From the NCBI RefSeq assembly GCF_001553265.1, contig NZ_KQ960644.1:1-54616 (forward strand): 54,616 nt of DNA. Direction: 5' to 3'. This stretch comes from Prevotella sp. DNF00663. Its GTDB lineage: Bacteria > Bacteroidota > Bacteroidia > Bacteroidales > Bacteroidaceae. The notes beneath the pieces are model-generated. The model did no database searches, was not told the origin of the DNA, and saw only the letters and a program-made list of their open reading frames with translations. A program made the position numbers and the translations under genes. Positions 25,678 through 35,373 of the stretch are shown here, piece after piece. Each line of letters opens with the position of its first letter. Within the stretch, counting starts at the first letter, position 1.

Positions 25678-26220
25678 TTATAAGACTTCATCCATAGGAA
25701 CATCGTATTCCGATGTCGGTACATAATCTACTTTCTGAAAGTCGAAACATACACCTATTTTATATAAATGTGGTATCTGTGTGAGCAATCTATCATAATA
25801 CCCTTTGCCTCTTCCGAGTCTGTTTCCATGATTGTCGAGACTCATACTGGGGATAATACCTACCTCTATTTTCTCATACTCAGTAAATAATTCGCCCGTC
25901 GGCTCCAATATATGAAAGGCATTATCTGCTTTCAAATCTTGTGTGCCGGTGTATCTTCTAAGGATTAAATCAGTCTCACCGACTATGACAGGTAGGAGGA
26001 TTTGCTTTCCCATAGCTATCAGTTGGTCGACTAAGCAATGCGTATCAATTTCGTCGGGAAGCGAATAATAGAGTAGTATATATTTAGCTTGCAGGATACG
26101 AGGATGTGAAAGCAATCGTGTAACAATTTCCTTTGACATGGCAGTCAATTGTTCCGGAGTATATTGTTTCTTTCGTTCCCGTATGATTCTGCGTAATGCT
26201 TTCTTATCTGTTATTTTCAT
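25678..26220 (-). CDS. 5-formyltetrahydrofolate cyclo-ligase
   Basis: A 180-residue enzyme that converts 5-formyl-THF to 5,10-methenyl-THF using ATP. The family motif GRGKGYYDRLL is at about 137-147, with YYSLPDEIDT and MGKQILLPVI upstream. Start at 26220 gives MKITDKKALRRIIRERKKQY, the normal family start; a longer frame from 26301 would read through a hairpin and overlap the protease gene. It follows the S41 protease gene. Confidence 0.92.
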   Translation of the reverse strand: MKITDKKALRRIIRERKKQYTPEQLTAMSKEIVTRLLSHPRILQAKYILLYYSLPDEIDTHCLVDQLIAMGKQILLPVIVGETDLILRRYTGTQDLKADNAFHILEPTGELFTEYEKIEVGIIPSMSLDNHGNRLGRGKGYYDRLLTQIPHLYKIGVCFDFQKVDYVPTSEYDVPMDEVL

Positions 26221-26231
26221 ATTATGATAGC

Positions 26232-26265
26232 AAATAGGAGTGTGGAAATTCCACACTCCTATCTT
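26232..26265. terminator. Hairpin between the S41 protease and cyclo-ligase genes
   Basis: AGGAGTGTGGAA pairs with TTCCACACTCCT. The T run is on the plus-strand side, so termination of the minus-strand operon here is uncertain; it may instead mark an RNA processing or partial termination site between the two genes. Confidence 0.5.
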
Positions 26266-26266
26266 T

Positions 26267-27916
26267 TTATTTCTTGTTCTTTGGAGTCGCAGGCTTTTCA
26301 ATTACTTTTGGGAAAGCTGCATTTGCTTTGAATACCGCCAAAGTTCGACTGATAACCGGATCTGAAATGTTGATATATTCATTCCATGCTTCTTCATCTA
26401 GCATATTATAGATGATTCGGCTGTTGATATACTTGTTGAGTAGGGAGTAGCTACGTTTGATAAGTAGATTACGGCGTTGCAGTCCTTTACCCTCTGCATA
26501 GGTTGCAAACTTATCTACTAAGTTCTGTTTTGCAAGATAATCGCTTAACTCCGACATTTCTTTAAAGTTGTTCAACTTCAGTCGATTGTCGTCTGTATAG
26601 GTGAAAGCATACTGCAAGATGAGTCCGCTTATGGCTGCTTGCTTGTAGTAAGAAGTCATACCAAGCGTATCTTCCGGTACGAATATGTCCGGCGTAATGC
26701 CACCTCCACCATATACTGTACGTCCTATGCCAGTGTGATATGCTGGTCCTGTATGTTTAATACTGTCTTGCGAGAAGTATTCACCATGCTGATAACGGCT
26801 TATCAAATCCTGTTCATACTCATTGTATTTGCCGCCTGTATAAGGCTTTTGGATACATCTTCCAGATGGAGTGTAGTAGCGTGCGATGGTTAGTCGAATC
26901 ATGCTGCCGTCCGGAAAACCGATTTGTTTCTGTACCAATCCCTTTCCGAACGAGCGCCGACCGATGATAGTAGCGCGGTCATTATCCTGCATGGCACCGG
27001 CAAATATTTCAGCCGATGAAGCCGAACCTTCGTTGATAAGTACTATCATTGGGATTTTCTGATAACTTCCATGTCCATCAGAACGATAGTCTTGGCGTGG
27101 ACTCTTACGTCCTTCTGTATAAACGATAAGCTTATTCTTTGGTAAAAACTCGTTAGCCATTTGTACGGCAGAGTTCAAATAACCGCCTGTATTGTCGCGA
27201 AGGTCTATCACTAGATTAGAGAAACCTTCTTGTGAGAGCTTCGCCAATGAGATAAGGAGCTCCGGATATGTAGTTTCTCCAAAGTTCTTAATGCGTATGT
27301 AACCGGTATTATCATCAAGCATATAAGTGGCAGCGATGCTCTTTACCGGAATGTCAGCACGTGTAACAGTGAAGTATTTAGCCTCTTTGACACCATAGCG
27401 CAGTACTCCAATCTTGACTTTTGTGTCTTTCGGACCTTTCAATCGGTGCATAGCTTCGCTTTGTGTTACCATCTTTCCGGCAAAAGGTTTACCGTCAATG
27501 CTTACGATTTTATCCCCTGCCAAGATGCCGGCTCTTTCTGCCGGCCCGTTTTTAATGACGTTTTGGACGTGTATAGTATCTTCTCTAATGGTGAATTCAA
27601 TACCGACTCCAGAGAAAGAACCTTTCAAATCATCACTGGCAGCCTGTACATCTGCTGCACTGATATAGACTGAGTGGGGATCCAATTCAGACAGTATCTG
27701 CGGGATGGCATGGTCTACCAAAGAGTCCATATTCACCTTATCCACGTATTGATCATCAATGATGTGCAGCAGATTGTTGAGCCTGTTACTACCCGAATTG
27801 ATAATATTCAGTCTGTTTCCAGAGAAATGATTGGCGTAAAATGTACCGATAATAATACCTAAGACAACACTAAGTGCCATCAATAGCGGCATATAACGAT
27901 TCTTATTTTGATTCAT
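26267..27916 (-). CDS. S41 family C-terminal processing peptidase
   Basis: A 549-residue protease with an N-terminal membrane anchor or signal (LLMALSVVLGIIIGTFY), a PDZ domain (about 90-170; SGVGIEFTIREDTIHVQNVI) and the S41 domain. The Ser/Lys dyad is visible: serine in NEGSASSAEIFAGAMQ (about 294-309) and lysine in RRSFGKGLVQKQ. It acts in the periplasm on the C-termini of other proteins. The length is typical of Bacteroidota CtpA homologues. It overlaps the upstream dCMP deaminase gene by 14 nt. Confidence 0.92.
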   Translation of the reverse strand: MNQNKNRYMPLLMALSVVLGIIIGTFYANHFSGNRLNIINSGSNRLNNLLHIIDDQYVDKVNMDSLVDHAIPQILSELDPHSVYISAADVQAASDDLKGSFSGVGIEFTIREDTIHVQNVIKNGPAERAGILAGDKIVSIDGKPFAGKMVTQSEAMHRLKGPKDTKVKIGVLRYGVKEAKYFTVTRADIPVKSIAATYMLDDNTGYIRIKNFGETTYPELLISLAKLSQEGFSNLVIDLRDNTGGYLNSAVQMANEFLPKNKLIVYTEGRKSPRQDYRSDGHGSYQKIPMIVLINEGSASSAEIFAGAMQDNDRATIIGRRSFGKGLVQKQIGFPDGSMIRLTIARYYTPSGRCIQKPYTGGKYNEYEQDLISRYQHGEYFSQDSIKHTGPAYHTGIGRTVYGGGGITPDIFVPEDTLGMTSYYKQAAISGLILQYAFTYTDDNRLKLNNFKEMSELSDYLAKQNLVDKFATYAEGKGLQRRNLLIKRSYSLLNKYINSRIIYNMLDEEAWNEYINISDPVISRTLAVFKANAAFPKVIEKPATPKNKK

Positions 27917-28340
27917 TGTCGTCAGGATTTAAATATATTACTTCTATATTTGCCCTCTTTAATAAGTTGATACCATCTTCCAAACGGTACTTCTCACCGT
28001 AAACAACGCGTTTGATACCGGCTTGGATAATCAGCTTGGCACACTCTATACAGGGAGAAGCCGTCACATAGAGCGTACTCCCATCGCTGTTGTTTGACGA
28101 TCGTGCCAACTTGGTGATGGCATTGGCTTCTGCGTGTAGCACGTAGGGCTTGGTCAACTTGTTCTCGTCTTCGCACACATTTTCAAAACCACTGGGCGTT
28201 CCGTTGTAGCCGTCACTGATAATCATCTTGTCTTTAACCACCAATGCGCCTACCTTTCTGCGCTCACAATAAGAGTTTTCTGCCCATATTCTAGCCATGC
28301 GCAGATATCTTAAATCTAGTTTCTCTTGCTTCTTATTCAT
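27903..28340 (-). CDS. dCMP deaminase family protein
   Basis: A 145-residue zinc deaminase (ComEB/dCMP deaminase type) converting dCMP to dUMP for thymidylate synthesis. Zinc ligands and catalytic glutamate lie in HAEANAI (about 77-83) and PCIECAKLII (about 101-110). The N-terminal SYCERRKVGALVVKD is also conserved. It lies 2 bp after the M3 peptidase and overlaps the S41 protease gene by 14 nt, so it sits in a minus-strand operon. Confidence 0.9.
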   Translation of the reverse strand: MNKKQEKLDLRYLRMARIWAENSYCERRKVGALVVKDKMIISDGYNGTPSGFENVCEDENKLTKPYVLHAEANAITKLARSSNNSDGSTLYVTASPCIECAKLIIQAGIKRVVYGEKYRLEDGINLLKRANIEVIYLNPDDNESK

Positions 28341-28342
28341 GG

Positions 28343-30424
28343 TTATGCTTGCTTGATACCATTGCGAACCAACAATGCTTCAATGGTAGGCTCTTGTCCG
28401 CGGAATCGCTTATAGAGCGTCATAGGGTGCTCAGTACCACCTTTTGATAGCACGTTATCTCTAAAACTTTGGGCTGTTTTTACATCGAAGATGCCGTTTT
28501 TCTTAAATAGACTGAACGCATCAGCATCTAATACCTCTGCCCACTTGTAGCTATAGTAGCCTGCCGCATACCCTCCGGCCATAATGTGTGAGAACTGCAC
28601 GGTCATACATGTATCGGGTTGTTGCTTGGTAATGATTGCTTCTTCCCATGCCTTCTTCTCAAATGGGATGATGTCGGCATCGAAAACATCTTTCCGTGTG
28701 TAGTAAGCCATATCTAAAAGTCCAAAACTTACTTGGCGTAAACAGTTGTAGGCGGCCATGAAGTTGCGGCTACGGACAATGCGGTCTATCAACTCGTCGG
28801 GTAATGGCTCGCCTGTTTGATAATGGAAAGCAAAGGTGCGTAGAAACTCTTTCTCTATCGAATAGTTCTCCATGAACTGTGATGGTAGCTCAACAAAATC
28901 CCACCATACGTTGGTACCACTTAGGCTCTCGAAGCGAGTATTGGCAAACATGCCGTGGAGGGAGTGTCCAAATTCGTGTAAGAAAGTTTCTACTTCGCTC
29001 AGTGTCAGCAATGCAGGCTTCTCGTCGGTAGGTTTGGTTAAGTTCATTACTACGCTTACGTGCGGACGCACGTTCACTCCTTTGTGGTCTATCCACTGGC
29101 CTTGGAATTCTGTCATCCATGCCCCGCCTTGTTTGCCTTTGCGCGGATGGAAGTCGGCATAGAATACAGCCAAATAGCTTCCGTCTTTGTCGTAGACCTC
29201 GTATGCTTTTACATCAGGATGGTACACCTGTATATCTTTGGCTTCTTTGAAAGTGATTCCATAAAGCCGGTTGGCCAATCCGAATACGCCATCAATAACT
29301 TTTGACAATTCAAAATAGGGGCGGAGCATTTCTGCATCAAGATTGTACTTCTCCATTTGCAGCTTGTGGCTGTAGTAACCGAAGTCCCATGGCTCCAGTT
29401 GGAAGTTGTCGCTTTCGGTCTGTTTAGCCAACTGTTCAATCTCTTTTACCTCTTCTATGGCAGTCGGTTTGTATGCTTTGAGGAGGTCGTCTAGGAGTTT
29501 ATATACGTTGTCTATATTGCTGGCCATACGATGTTTCAGTACATAGTCAGCGTAAGTGTCGTATCCTAACAGTTGGGCAATCTCTCTTCTAAGGTTTACT
29601 AGTCGCTTGCATATCTCCAGATTGTTCTCGCTGTTGTTGTGTGTACACTCAGTGTTGCGAGCCATGTACATTTGCTTGCGTAATTCTCGACATGCAGAAT
29701 AGGTCATGAAAGGACTGTAGCTGGGGTAATCGAGTGTGAATATCCATCCCGTCTCATTCTTTTCTTTTGCTGTTTGCGCAGCAGCTTCGATAGCTGTATC
29801 AGGCAGTCCTGCAAGGTCTTTCTCGTCTGTCAGGTGTAGCGTGAAAGCTTTATTCTCTTTCAACAGGTTTTGTGAGAACTGTAAAGAGAGTACGCCGGCT
29901 TCTTCTGTCAGTTTGCGTAAGGTCTCTTTTTGTTCATCATTGAGCAGCGCACCACTTCTAACAAAACCGTCATAACTGGTTTCGAGCAACATTTGCTCTT
30001 CGGGTGTAAGGTCGCGATGATGGTTGTAGACATATTGGATACGCTCGAACAAACGCTTGTTTAGTTTGACATCGTTGGCGTGCTGTGTCAATATTGGGCT
30101 GAGTTTTTGAGCCAATTCGTCTAGCTCATCGTTGGTCTCGGCACTCAACATGCATGAGAAGACGTTGGATACGCGGTCCAATAAGTCGTAATAATGTTCG
30201 CCTTTCTCTGTGTCTACACGTATAATGGTGTTCTCGAATGTCGGTGTTTCCTTGTCGTTGATAATCTTCTGAATCTCTTCATCATCACGACGGATTCCCT
30301 CCATGAACGCCTCTTCAAAGTCAGATGTCTGAATGGAGTTGAAGGGGATAGTATCATGTGGAGTATTATACGGTTTAAAAAAAGGATTAATACGATTTTC
30401 TTTCTCTATTTGATTCTCATTCAT
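28343..30424 (-). CDS. M3 family metallopeptidase (Dcp-like), cytoplasmic
   Basis: A 693-residue zinc peptidase of the peptidyl-dipeptidase Dcp/oligopeptidase A group. The zinc site HEFGHSLHG is at about 480-488, followed by SLSGTNVWWDFVELPSQFMENY with the further glutamate ligand. There is no signal peptide, so it should degrade peptides in the cytoplasm. A paralogue with a signal peptide lies directly upstream, an apparent split into cytoplasmic and exported copies. A possible promoter (TTTG, 19 nt, TAACTTTA) lies at 30454-30484. Confidence 0.92.
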   Translation of the reverse strand: MNENQIEKENRINPFFKPYNTPHDTIPFNSIQTSDFEEAFMEGIRRDDEEIQKIINDKETPTFENTIIRVDTEKGEHYYDLLDRVSNVFSCMLSAETNDELDELAQKLSPILTQHANDVKLNKRLFERIQYVYNHHRDLTPEEQMLLETSYDGFVRSGALLNDEQKETLRKLTEEAGVLSLQFSQNLLKENKAFTLHLTDEKDLAGLPDTAIEAAAQTAKEKNETGWIFTLDYPSYSPFMTYSACRELRKQMYMARNTECTHNNSENNLEICKRLVNLRREIAQLLGYDTYADYVLKHRMASNIDNVYKLLDDLLKAYKPTAIEEVKEIEQLAKQTESDNFQLEPWDFGYYSHKLQMEKYNLDAEMLRPYFELSKVIDGVFGLANRLYGITFKEAKDIQVYHPDVKAYEVYDKDGSYLAVFYADFHPRKGKQGGAWMTEFQGQWIDHKGVNVRPHVSVVMNLTKPTDEKPALLTLSEVETFLHEFGHSLHGMFANTRFESLSGTNVWWDFVELPSQFMENYSIEKEFLRTFAFHYQTGEPLPDELIDRIVRSRNFMAAYNCLRQVSFGLLDMAYYTRKDVFDADIIPFEKKAWEEAIITKQQPDTCMTVQFSHIMAGGYAAGYYSYKWAEVLDADAFSLFKKNGIFDVKTAQSFRDNVLSKGGTEHPMTLYKRFRGQEPTIEALLVRNGIKQA

Positions 30425-30453
30425 ACTAATTTAGTAAAAGCTATTTGCAGCTG

Positions 30454-30484
30454 TAAAGTTACGCTAAATCAGGATAATAACAAA
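30454..30484 (-). promoter_or_regulatory. Promoter of the cytoplasmic M3 peptidase
   Basis: CAAA at 30481-30484 and TAAAGTTA at 30454-30461 on the plus strand read TTTG, 19 nt, TAACTTTA on the minus strand; the -7 box differs from consensus only in its last base. Confidence 0.4.
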
Positions 30485-30535
30485 ATTTACTATCGCTTTT
30501 TTAGCTAATTTATGGAACCGAGCATACTATGCTTG

Positions 30536-30623
30536 TTTTGCTGCAACAACTTGGCAATATTGCTGTTTAGATTTTTCAGTAAAACTGCCGCTTTTAGGCA
30601 GAGAAATTGTTAGGCCTCTGCAG
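30536..30623 (+). repeat. 88-bp element, copy C (4 x 22 bp)
   Basis: Units start at 30536, 30558, 30580 and 30602, all with YTG at positions 6-8; the first ends CAA, the rest CAG. It fills the middle of the 322-bp gap between the two M3 peptidase genes. The remainder of that gap holds the promoter of the first gene and the terminator of the second. Confidence 0.75.
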
Positions 30624-30703
30624 TCGTCTGATAAGAAATATATGGTAAGGTAAATGAGTCATGAATGCATCATAACGATGTCTTGATAGACTGTATAAAA
30701 AGA

Positions 30704-30742
30704 AAATCGAGTAGTCCGATAACAGACTACTCGATTTTCTTG
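30704..30742. terminator. Strong bidirectional terminator
   Basis: AAAATCGAGTAGTC pairs exactly with GACTACTCGATTTT. It lies just downstream of the exported M3 peptidase gene. Confidence 0.85.
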
Positions 30743-30746
30743 ATGC

Positions 30747-32894
30747 TTATAATCCCTTTGCCTTGAGCAGTGCTGCGGCATCAGGTTCTTTTAATCCTGT
30801 GAAATCGGAGAAGATGCTCATTAAGTCAAGGGTGTTGCCCTTGCTTAATACTTTGGTGCGGAAAGCGTCACCAACTTGGCGTGTCAATGCTCCATGGGTA
30901 GCGAAATAGTCGGCAACATTGACTGCTAACACCTCACTCCAAAGATAGCTATAGTATCCGGCTGCATATCCACCGCCCCATACATGATTGAAATATGAAG
31001 TGTGATAGCGGGGAGGTATCTGATTGTCTAAGAGGCCAATCTCTCTCAATGCTGTAGCTTCAAACTCGTTAGCCTTATCTGCTGAAGGCACTTGAGAAGT
31101 CTCAAGGCAATGCCATGCCATATCGGCACAAGTGGCAGCGAGGTTCTCGCCAAGGGCGTAAGCAGATTGGAAGGTGAGCGAGTTCATCATCTTGGCTTTC
31201 AAATCTTCGGGCATCGGCTCGTTGGTTTGATATTGGCGAGCATAATTGTTGAACACTTCGGGAATGCTGGCAAATGATTCATTGAATTGCGATGGCATTT
31301 CTACGAAGTCGCGTGTTACAGCTGTTCCACTTAAAGTATTGTATTTACAATTGGAAAGCATACCGTGGAGGGCGTGTCCAAACTCGTGGAATAGCGTACA
31401 TACATCGTCCCATGTGATGAGTGTTGGTTGTCCTTCGGGAGCCTTTGCGTAGTTGCAAACGTTGTAGATGAGTGGTAATTGACCACGTAGTTTGCTTTGT
31501 TTGGCAAACGAACTCATCCATGCTCCACCTCGTTTGGTTGGTCTACGATAGTAATCGCAATAGAATAAAGCTATTTGCTTGCCGTTCTCGTCCAGCACAT
31601 CAAATACTTGCATGTCCTTATGATAGGTGGGCAGATCCTTACGTTCTTTGAAATTGAGACCGTAAACACGATGTGCGGCGTAGAAAACACCCTTGATGAG
31701 TACGGTATCTATATTGAAATAAGGTTTTACATCGTCGTCAGAAAAATTGAACTGCTCCTTTTTCATCTTTGCAGAATAGTAGAAACGGTCGTAAGGTTGG
31801 AGTTTAAAATCAGCTCCTTCTGTCTTACGAGCATATTCTTCGATAGCTTTTGTTTCGGCTTCAGCTTTAGGTTGGTATGCTTTGATGAGTTTTTTCAAGA
31901 AGTTGTAGGCATTAGTTGGATTCTTGGCCATTGCTTTGTCAAGAGAGTAAGAAGTGTAGTCCTTGAATCCCATGAGTTGAGCTTTCTCAGCACGCAAGCG
32001 TGCAATCTCCGATACAAGTGGGAATGTGTTGAAGCTACCGGTGCCATCAGCGCGGTGGATTGAGGCCTCGAAGACACGTTGACGTAAGTTTCGGTTAGCA
32101 AGACTTGCCAAGATTGGCTGTTGTGTGGTGTTGGTAATGACGATACAGTAAGGCGCTTTACCACCACGACTTTCGGCATCTTTCTTGCATTGTGCAATAT
32201 CTGCATCGCTCAATCCCGCGAGTTCCTTGACGTCATTCACCCATACGGCTGCGGCATTGGCAGCTTTGGGAAGCATGTTACCAAACTCTTGTTGCAGTTT
32301 GGCCAAACGATTATTAATGGTCTCCATGCGCTTCATTTTCTCAGGAGACAGCAAGGCGCCGGAACGCACGAAGCCTTTATAGACGTCTTCAAGCAGTTTG
32401 CGATCTTCTCCGGTAAGCGATTTCAGTTGATGATCGTAGACGTATTTGATACGTTTGAAAAGCTTTTGATTGAAGCTAACTTCATTTTCAAAGGCTGTGA
32501 GTAGCGGTATAATGGTATTCTCTGCTTGCTCTAACTCCGATGTTTTGTCGGCTTCGGCCACAGCATTGAATATACTGCTAACGCGGTCTAAGAGTAAACC
32601 GCTCTTCTCGTATGCCAAAATCGTGTTGTTGAAAGTTGGAGTTTGCTTGTTATTAACGATGTTGGCAATCTCCTGTCGTTGCTGTTTGATACCGGCTTGA
32701 ATAGCAGGTACATAGTCGGATGACTTGATTTTGCTGAAGTCGGGTGCACCAAATGGGAGTGTACTGGGTGTCATGAGTGAATTGGTTACGCGAGTTTGTG
32801 CTTTCTTTTTAGTTACGCCTTGAGTCATTTGTAAGCATGGAATGGCGCAAGTAAACGTAGCGATAAGAAGCACTTTCTTTGTTTTTGTGTTCAT
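30747..32894 (-). CDS. M3 family metallopeptidase (Dcp-like), exported
   Basis: A 715-residue paralogue of the downstream M3 peptidase with an N-terminal signal sequence (KKVLLIATFTCAIPCLQM) that targets it to the periplasm. The zinc site HEFGHALHG and the following LSGTAVTRDFVEMPSQFNE are intact. It should remove dipeptides from peptides outside the cytoplasm, as Dcp-type enzymes do. It has its own strong terminator, and the Crp-family regulator lies 37 bp upstream. Confidence 0.92.
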   Translation of the reverse strand: MNTKTKKVLLIATFTCAIPCLQMTQGVTKKKAQTRVTNSLMTPSTLPFGAPDFSKIKSSDYVPAIQAGIKQQRQEIANIVNNKQTPTFNNTILAYEKSGLLLDRVSSIFNAVAEADKTSELEQAENTIIPLLTAFENEVSFNQKLFKRIKYVYDHQLKSLTGEDRKLLEDVYKGFVRSGALLSPEKMKRMETINNRLAKLQQEFGNMLPKAANAAAVWVNDVKELAGLSDADIAQCKKDAESRGGKAPYCIVITNTTQQPILASLANRNLRQRVFEASIHRADGTGSFNTFPLVSEIARLRAEKAQLMGFKDYTSYSLDKAMAKNPTNAYNFLKKLIKAYQPKAEAETKAIEEYARKTEGADFKLQPYDRFYYSAKMKKEQFNFSDDDVKPYFNIDTVLIKGVFYAAHRVYGLNFKERKDLPTYHKDMQVFDVLDENGKQIALFYCDYYRRPTKRGGAWMSSFAKQSKLRGQLPLIYNVCNYAKAPEGQPTLITWDDVCTLFHEFGHALHGMLSNCKYNTLSGTAVTRDFVEMPSQFNESFASIPEVFNNYARQYQTNEPMPEDLKAKMMNSLTFQSAYALGENLAATCADMAWHCLETSQVPSADKANEFEATALREIGLLDNQIPPRYHTSYFNHVWGGGYAAGYYSYLWSEVLAVNVADYFATHGALTRQVGDAFRTKVLSKGNTLDLMSIFSDFTGLKEPDAAALLKAKGL

Positions 32895-32931
32895 AATTTA
32901 TATGCATTGCAAATTAAATATTTTTGGAATT

Positions 32932-33618
32932 TTATGTGATAGGCTTACCTAAATGCTCTAAAGCTGGAATGATGATATAACCACGTTTAAGAGTTAGTTG
33001 GCCTAAGTCTTGCATTTCGTTGAGTGCACGGGATATGTCTAACCTACTATCATTCAGTTCTTCAGCCAGTTGTTGCATCTTAATTTTGATTGTCTTTGGC
33101 CCTGCTGGGCGTAGACAGCGGTCGGTGACGAAGCGAGCAATACGCTCCTTGAGGTTTTCTGGAACGTGTCTTAAGGGGGCATGTTGCATTCGCTGACTCT
33201 TAGTAGAGATGATGTTGAGTAGGCTCATACGAAAGATGGCATACTCAGTTGATAATTTCATTATCTCGTTTTTGTCGAGACTCATCACGTAACATTTCGT
33301 TTCGGCGGTGAAGGTTTTGCTGAAACGTTGTGTAAGACCAAAAAGATGTTCGGGTTGAAGAATGTCTGGAGTCGAGATGTGTTCTGTGATTTGATAGCTG
33401 TAATCGTCGGCTTGAGTCGTGACAAGCAGGTTACCTGTCAGTAGAAAATAAAGATGTGTGCAGGGCGAATCGGCAACAACAATGGGTTGTCCGGACTCGT
33501 ATTTGTGGAAACCAAACTTGGTTTCTCCCACAATCGTTTCAAGTTCGGAGCGACTTAAGCCTTGGAATAGTGGGAGAGTAACGAGTTTGTGATATAAATG
33601 AATATCATATTCTTGCAT
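32932..33618 (-). CDS. Crp/Fnr family transcriptional regulator
   Basis: A 228-residue regulator: cyclic-nucleotide-binding-like domain (about 12-125; LFQGLSRSELETIVGE, TVRHLYFLLTGNLL-type region at CTHLYFLLTGNLLV) and a C-terminal winged helix (about 150-215; LAEELNDSRLDISRALNEM). There is no cysteine cluster for an iron-sulfur sensor. Ligand and targets are unknown. It is the last gene of a co-directional run and starts 14 bp after apbE. Confidence 0.88.
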   Translation of the reverse strand: MQEYDIHLYHKLVTLPLFQGLSRSELETIVGETKFGFHKYESGQPIVVADSPCTHLYFLLTGNLLVTTQADDYSYQITEHISTPDILQPEHLFGLTQRFSKTFTAETKCYVMSLDKNEIMKLSTEYAIFRMSLLNIISTKSQRMQHAPLRHVPENLKERIARFVTDRCLRPAGPKTIKIKMQQLAEELNDSRLDISRALNEMQDLGQLTLKRGYIIIPALEHLGKPIT

Positions 33619-33632
33619 CTGTATAGAGGTTC

Positions 33633-34658
33633 CTATTTTACAATCTTGTTCTTAAGCGATGGCGAATACCATACTGCTAGGCGGTTGTTATTATCGGAAT
33701 AGATGAAATAGGCCATGAGGTCAGGGTGCTGGTTCAACACTTTCTTGGCTTCATCAATACCCAATACCATGAAAGCTGTGGCATATGCGTCGGCTTTGGC
33801 GCATGTATTGGCAAGCACAGTAGCCGATAAGAGGCTGTGTTGGACGGGATACCCAGTATGCGGATCAATGGTATGAGCATACTTCTTGCCACCTTTGTAA
33901 TAGAAGTTGCGGTAGTTTCCGCTGGTAGCCATGGCTTTGTCGGTGACGTTCAAGACGGTTTGGAGTTCTTGATTGATTTGCAATGAGTCGTCGGTAGGTT
34001 TGGTTACACCAATCTTCCATGGCATTCGCTTCTCGCTGATACCACATGTTACAACCTCGCCACCAATTTCTATCATGAAGTTTTTGATACCTCTGCTTTT
34101 CAAGAATCTTGCTACACAGTCACTTCCGTAGCCTTTTGCGATGGCACTACAGTCAAGCATAACACGCGGGTCGGCCTTGGTTACAGTATTGTTCTTGAGT
34201 GATACCTTGTTGTATCCAACGATATTTAAGAGTGAATCAATCTTTTGCTTATTGGGATTCTTGCCTTGTTTAAAACCGAATCCCCATAGATTGACAAGTG
34301 GAGCCACGGTAATATCAAAGGCACCATGGGTCTGTAGAGAAATCTCTTCGGCCATGTTGAAAACCTCATTGAACAGTCTGTCGGTCTTGACGGTCTGGTT
34401 ATTGTTGATTCGTGTGATGATGGAAGAGTTGTTAAAAGTAGATAATGAGTTATCTACTTTATTCAGTTCTGCAACAATTTCCTGATTCAGGTCGGTTTCA
34501 CTTTGGTAAGTAATGTTATACACTGTACCAAAGATATTGCCTGTATTGTGCTGATAAGGCATTGAACGTTGCTGCTTGATAATATAAATTGTACCGATAA
34601 TCAGTACAATCAAGAATGGTAATTGCCAAGCGAGTTGTTTTCTTTTTTTCGTCTCCAT
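33633..34658 (-). CDS. apbE: FAD:protein FMN transferase
   Basis: A 341-residue ApbE-type enzyme that attaches FMN to threonine residues of partner proteins such as RnfG/NqrC. From ATG at 34658 it begins METKKRKQLAW with one membrane segment (about 10-27), then NIFGTVYNITYQ, VAPLVNLWGFG, AIAKGYGSDCVA and HTIDPHTGYPV. The earlier ATG at 34712 would overlap the upstream gene by 32 nt and gives no extra conserved sequence. The flavoprotein partner is not encoded in this window. Confidence 0.92.
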   Translation of the reverse strand: METKKRKQLAWQLPFLIVLIIGTIYIIKQQRSMPYQHNTGNIFGTVYNITYQSETDLNQEIVAELNKVDNSLSTFNNSSIITRINNNQTVKTDRLFNEVFNMAEEISLQTHGAFDITVAPLVNLWGFGFKQGKNPNKQKIDSLLNIVGYNKVSLKNNTVTKADPRVMLDCSAIAKGYGSDCVARFLKSRGIKNFMIEIGGEVVTCGISEKRMPWKIGVTKPTDDSLQINQELQTVLNVTDKAMATSGNYRNFYYKGGKKYAHTIDPHTGYPVQHSLLSATVLANTCAKADAYATAFMVLGIDEAKKVLNQHPDLMAYFIYSDNNNRLAVWYSPSLKNKIVK

Positions 34659-34680
34659 ATCTTTTCGTATTGTTAAAAGA

Positions 34681-35373
34681 TTAGAATTCAAGTGCGACAT
34701 TGAATGTTCCACCTAGTCGGGCATTGCCATATCGTCCGTATCCCGGTACATACCACGGAGCACCAATGTCTCCATGGTTGTGTATTAAGCGCCGACGATA
34801 GCGGAAACTCCAACCTAATCGGAGTGGTCCCCATATTTTTGCATCAATAGCAAAGAGTGCTTCGAGCCAATGAAAAGAACCACTGATACCGGTAGCAGAA
34901 ATGTTTGTATTGCCTTTCCAAATCGGATCTACAAGTCCGGAACTAGCTACATTATATTTAAAAATCGTGAAAGCATAGCGAAAACCGCCATATATGCGGT
35001 ATATATCGTGCTTATCTTTCATTAGATTGAAGTCTACACCTGCTTTGAAATAAGGCGCATTTGTTTTATAAGTGAGTTTGGTTGAGGCATTCTCGGCATT
35101 GGCTTTACCATAACCAAGTTCCACTGTCGGAAAGTATTTATCTTTTAAATTCACTTTAACAGCACCTTCGTATTGTCCATAATCGCTCACGGCAAGTTGC
35201 ACAGGACCTACTAAATCGGTTGAAACTTGCACTCCGCGGAATGTTGGTATCGTGTCTTGGACCGGTACAATTTTCTTTTTATACTGTTGTGCAAAGGACG
35301 GAATGCACACCAAGAACAAAAGACTACTGATAGCGATCTTTGAAAGTGATGTTGAAATGGCTTGGTGTTGCAT
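34681..35373 (-). CDS. DUF6048 family outer-membrane-like protein
   Basis: A 230-residue exported protein (signal peptide ending SFAQQYKKK). The mature part is rich in alternating beta-strand patterns (LRLGWSFRYRRRL, LGGTFNVALEF) and ends in aromatic phenylalanine, as small outer-membrane beta-barrels do. I recall it as DUF6048 of Bacteroidales; function unknown. It overlaps the DUF6452 gene upstream by 50 nt in another frame and precedes apbE by 22 bp. Confidence 0.78.
   Translation of the reverse strand: MQHQAISTSLSKIAISSLLFLVCIPSFAQQYKKKIVPVQDTIPTFRGVQVSTDLVGPVQLAVSDYGQYEGAVKVNLKDKYFPTVELGYGKANAENASTKLTYKTNAPYFKAGVDFNLMKDKHDIYRIYGGFRYAFTIFKYNVASSGLVDPIWKGNTNISATGISGSFHWLEALFAIDAKIWGPLRLGWSFRYRRRLIHNHGDIGAPWYVPGYGRYGNARLGGTFNVALEF

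Noticed and set aside
31575..32063. Open frame of 162 codons antisense to the exported M3 peptidase
   Set aside because: Shadow of a conserved gene with intact HEFGH motif; no independent start signals.
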